From JAODBQ01 sp038213195 (GTDB lineage Bacteria > Actinomycetota > Acidimicrobiia > Acidimicrobiales > Ilumatobacteraceae): 23,454 nucleotides of DNA. Position numbers and translations under genes: made by a program. Under the pieces are notes generated by a model, which was given only the letters and a program-made list of their open reading frames with translations, did not search any database and was not told the DNA's origin. Below are positions 22,442 through 23,454 of this stretch, one piece after another. Location: NCBI GenBank assembly GCA_038213195.1, contig JBBQTN010000065.1, positions 1-23,454 on the forward strand, in the 5' to 3' direction. Every line of letters starts with the position of its first letter. Position 1 is the stretch's first letter.

Positions 22442-23454
22442 TCAATCGATGTTGATCGGCGCCTCGTCGACGGCAGTGAACTCCTCCTCGACCCCCTGGC
22501 CGATCCCTGCGGCGACGCGCAGCTTCTCCGCGATCTCGACCATGATCTCCGGGTTGTCCGTGAGGAAGCCCTTGGCGTTCTCCCGACCCTGGCCGAGTTG
22601 CTCACCTTCGTAGGTGAACCAGGCGCCGGATTTCTTGATGATGCCCATGTCGACCGCGAGATCGAGGACCGAACCTTCGCGGCTGATCCCCTTGCCGTAC
22701 ATGATGTCGAACTCCGCCTGGCGGAACGGGGGGGCCACCTTGTTCTTGACGACCTTCACCCTGGTCCTCGACCCGACCACCTCGCCGCCGTCCTTGATGC
22801 TCTCGATGCGCCGGATGTCCAGCCGCACCGACGAGTAGAACTTCAGCGCCCGTCCACCGGGGGTGGTCTCCGGCGAGCCGAACATGACCCCGATCTTCTC
22901 CCGGAGCTGGTTGATGAAGATCATGATGGTGTTGGTGCGGTTGAGGTTCGCGGTGAGCTTGCGCAGCGCCTGGCTCATCAACCGTGCCTGCAGGCCGACG
23001 TGGGTGTCGCCCATGTCGCCCTCGATCTCGGCCCGAGGGGTGAGGGCGGCCACCGAGTCGATGACCACGACGTCCAGCGCACCCGAACGCACGAGCATGT
23101 CGGCGATCTCCAACGCCTGCTCGCCGGTGTCCGGCTGGCTGATCAGCAGCTGATCGATGTCGACCCCGATGGCCCTTGCGTACGCCGGATCCATCGCGTG
23201 CTCGGCGTCGACGTAGGCACAGATGCCCCCGTTGCGCTGCGCTTCGGCGACGACGTGCATCGCCAGGGTGGACTTGCCGGATGACTCCGGTCCGTAGATC
23301 TCGACGACGCGACCACGAGGGAGGCCGCCGACGCCGAGCGCGAGGTCTAGCGCCAGCGCACCTGTGGAGAGGGTCTCGACGTTCATCGAGCTCTTCTCGC
23401 CCATCCGCATGATGGAACCCTTGCCGAACTGCTTGTCGATGGCCGCCAGGGCCA
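22442..23454 (-). CDS. recA: Recombinase RecA, 5' end cut by window edge
   Basis: ATP-dependent strand-exchange protein for homologous recombination and the co-protease that triggers LexA self-cleavage. 336 residues plus stop are visible; the first ~15-30 residues lie beyond the right edge. Visible sequence begins ALAAIDKQFGKGSIMRMGE, typical of the N-terminal region. Walker A is GPESSGKST with no intein at the site used in M. tuberculosis. Walker B (LDVVVIDSVAAL), loop L1/L2 (SQALRKLTANL, NQLREKIGVMFGSPETTPGGRALKFY) and the acidic C-terminus (VEEEFTAVDEAPINID) are present. Its promoter, and any LexA box there, is outside the window. Confidence 0.98.
   Translation of the reverse strand, partial: ALAAIDKQFGKGSIMRMGEKSSMNVETLSTGALALDLALGVGGLPRGRVVEIYGPESSGKSTLAMHVVAEAQRNGGICAYVDAEHAMDPAYARAIGVDIDQLLISQPDTGEQALEIADMLVRSGALDVVVIDSVAALTPRAEIEGDMGDTHVGLQARLMSQALRKLTANLNRTNTIMIFINQLREKIGVMFGSPETTPGGRALKFYSSVRLDIRRIESIKDGGEVVGSRTRVKVVKNKVAPPFRQAEFDIMYGKGISREGSVLDLAVDMGIIKKSGAWFTYEGEQLGQGRENAKGFLTDNPEIMVEIAEKLRVAAGIGQGVEEEFTAVDEAPINID

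Noticed and set aside
20939..23284. A 781-codon + strand frame opposite miaB and recA
   Set aside because: Antisense to two highly conserved genes; no domain, low-complexity composition.
23277..23330. RecA intein as in M. tuberculosis
   Set aside because: The Walker A region and everything visible of RecA are continuous and of normal length.

Overview
The window is a high-GC, gene-dense stretch of chromosome from an actinobacterium. Protein styles (actinobacterial DapC, actinobacterial LigB, class II ribonucleotide reductase NrdJ, the CWCGARATHNAR motif of thymidine kinase) and gene order fit this phylum. An Acidimicrobiia/Ilumatobacter-like origin is my best guess but is not proven. The right half, recA-miaB-miaA-dapF-hflX ... 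lexA-LysM-nrdR, matches the order I recall around recA/lexA in Mycobacterium and Streptomyces. Almost everything is housekeeping. I see no CRISPR array, prophage, transposase, rRNA or tRNA.

Layout. 1-4182 (-): most of gltB, running off the left edge. 4370-4768 (+): small DUF4190-like membrane protein, divergent from gltB. 4788-9289 (-): tdk, an EEP-family nuclease/phosphatase, ligB and zwf. 9374-12250 (-): nrdJ. 12251-12863: the only long gene-free stretch, holding an imperfect palindromic element, DnaA-box-like motifs and a short tandem repeat. 12864-13541 (+): stand-alone RibD-C-like pyrimidine reductase. 13584-14042 (-): nrdR. 14077-14427 (-): LysM protein, divergent from lexA (14606-15235, +) across a region full of LexA-box motifs. 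15496-22363 (-): a compact run of two-TM protein, dapC, hflX, dapF, miaA and miaB, much of it with overlapping or near-touching genes. 22442-23454 (-): recA, cut at its 5' end by the window edge.

How the genes fit together. recA and lexA are the sensor and repressor of the SOS response, and the LysM gene beside lexA is placed like the SOS-induced division/cell-wall gene Rv2719c. nrdR and nrdJ are regulator and enzyme of dNTP supply; tdk (thymidine salvage) and zwf (NADPH) serve the same need more loosely. ligB and the EEP protein are nucleic-acid enzymes. dapC and dapF are two steps of the diaminopimelate/lysine pathway. miaB and miaA act in sequence on A37 of tRNA.

The most interesting items are: (1) a roughly 110-residue insertion in MiaA built from four 19-residue (57-bp) tandem repeats; (2) paired LexA boxes with identical 24-bp spacing at the two divergent SOS promoters, with lexA apparently leaderless; (3) an imperfect palindromic element plus DnaA-box-like motifs in the gap where the nrdR-nrdJ pair has been split; (4) a 17-bp triplication that puts two six-codon ORFs, chained by GTGA overlaps, in front of ligB.
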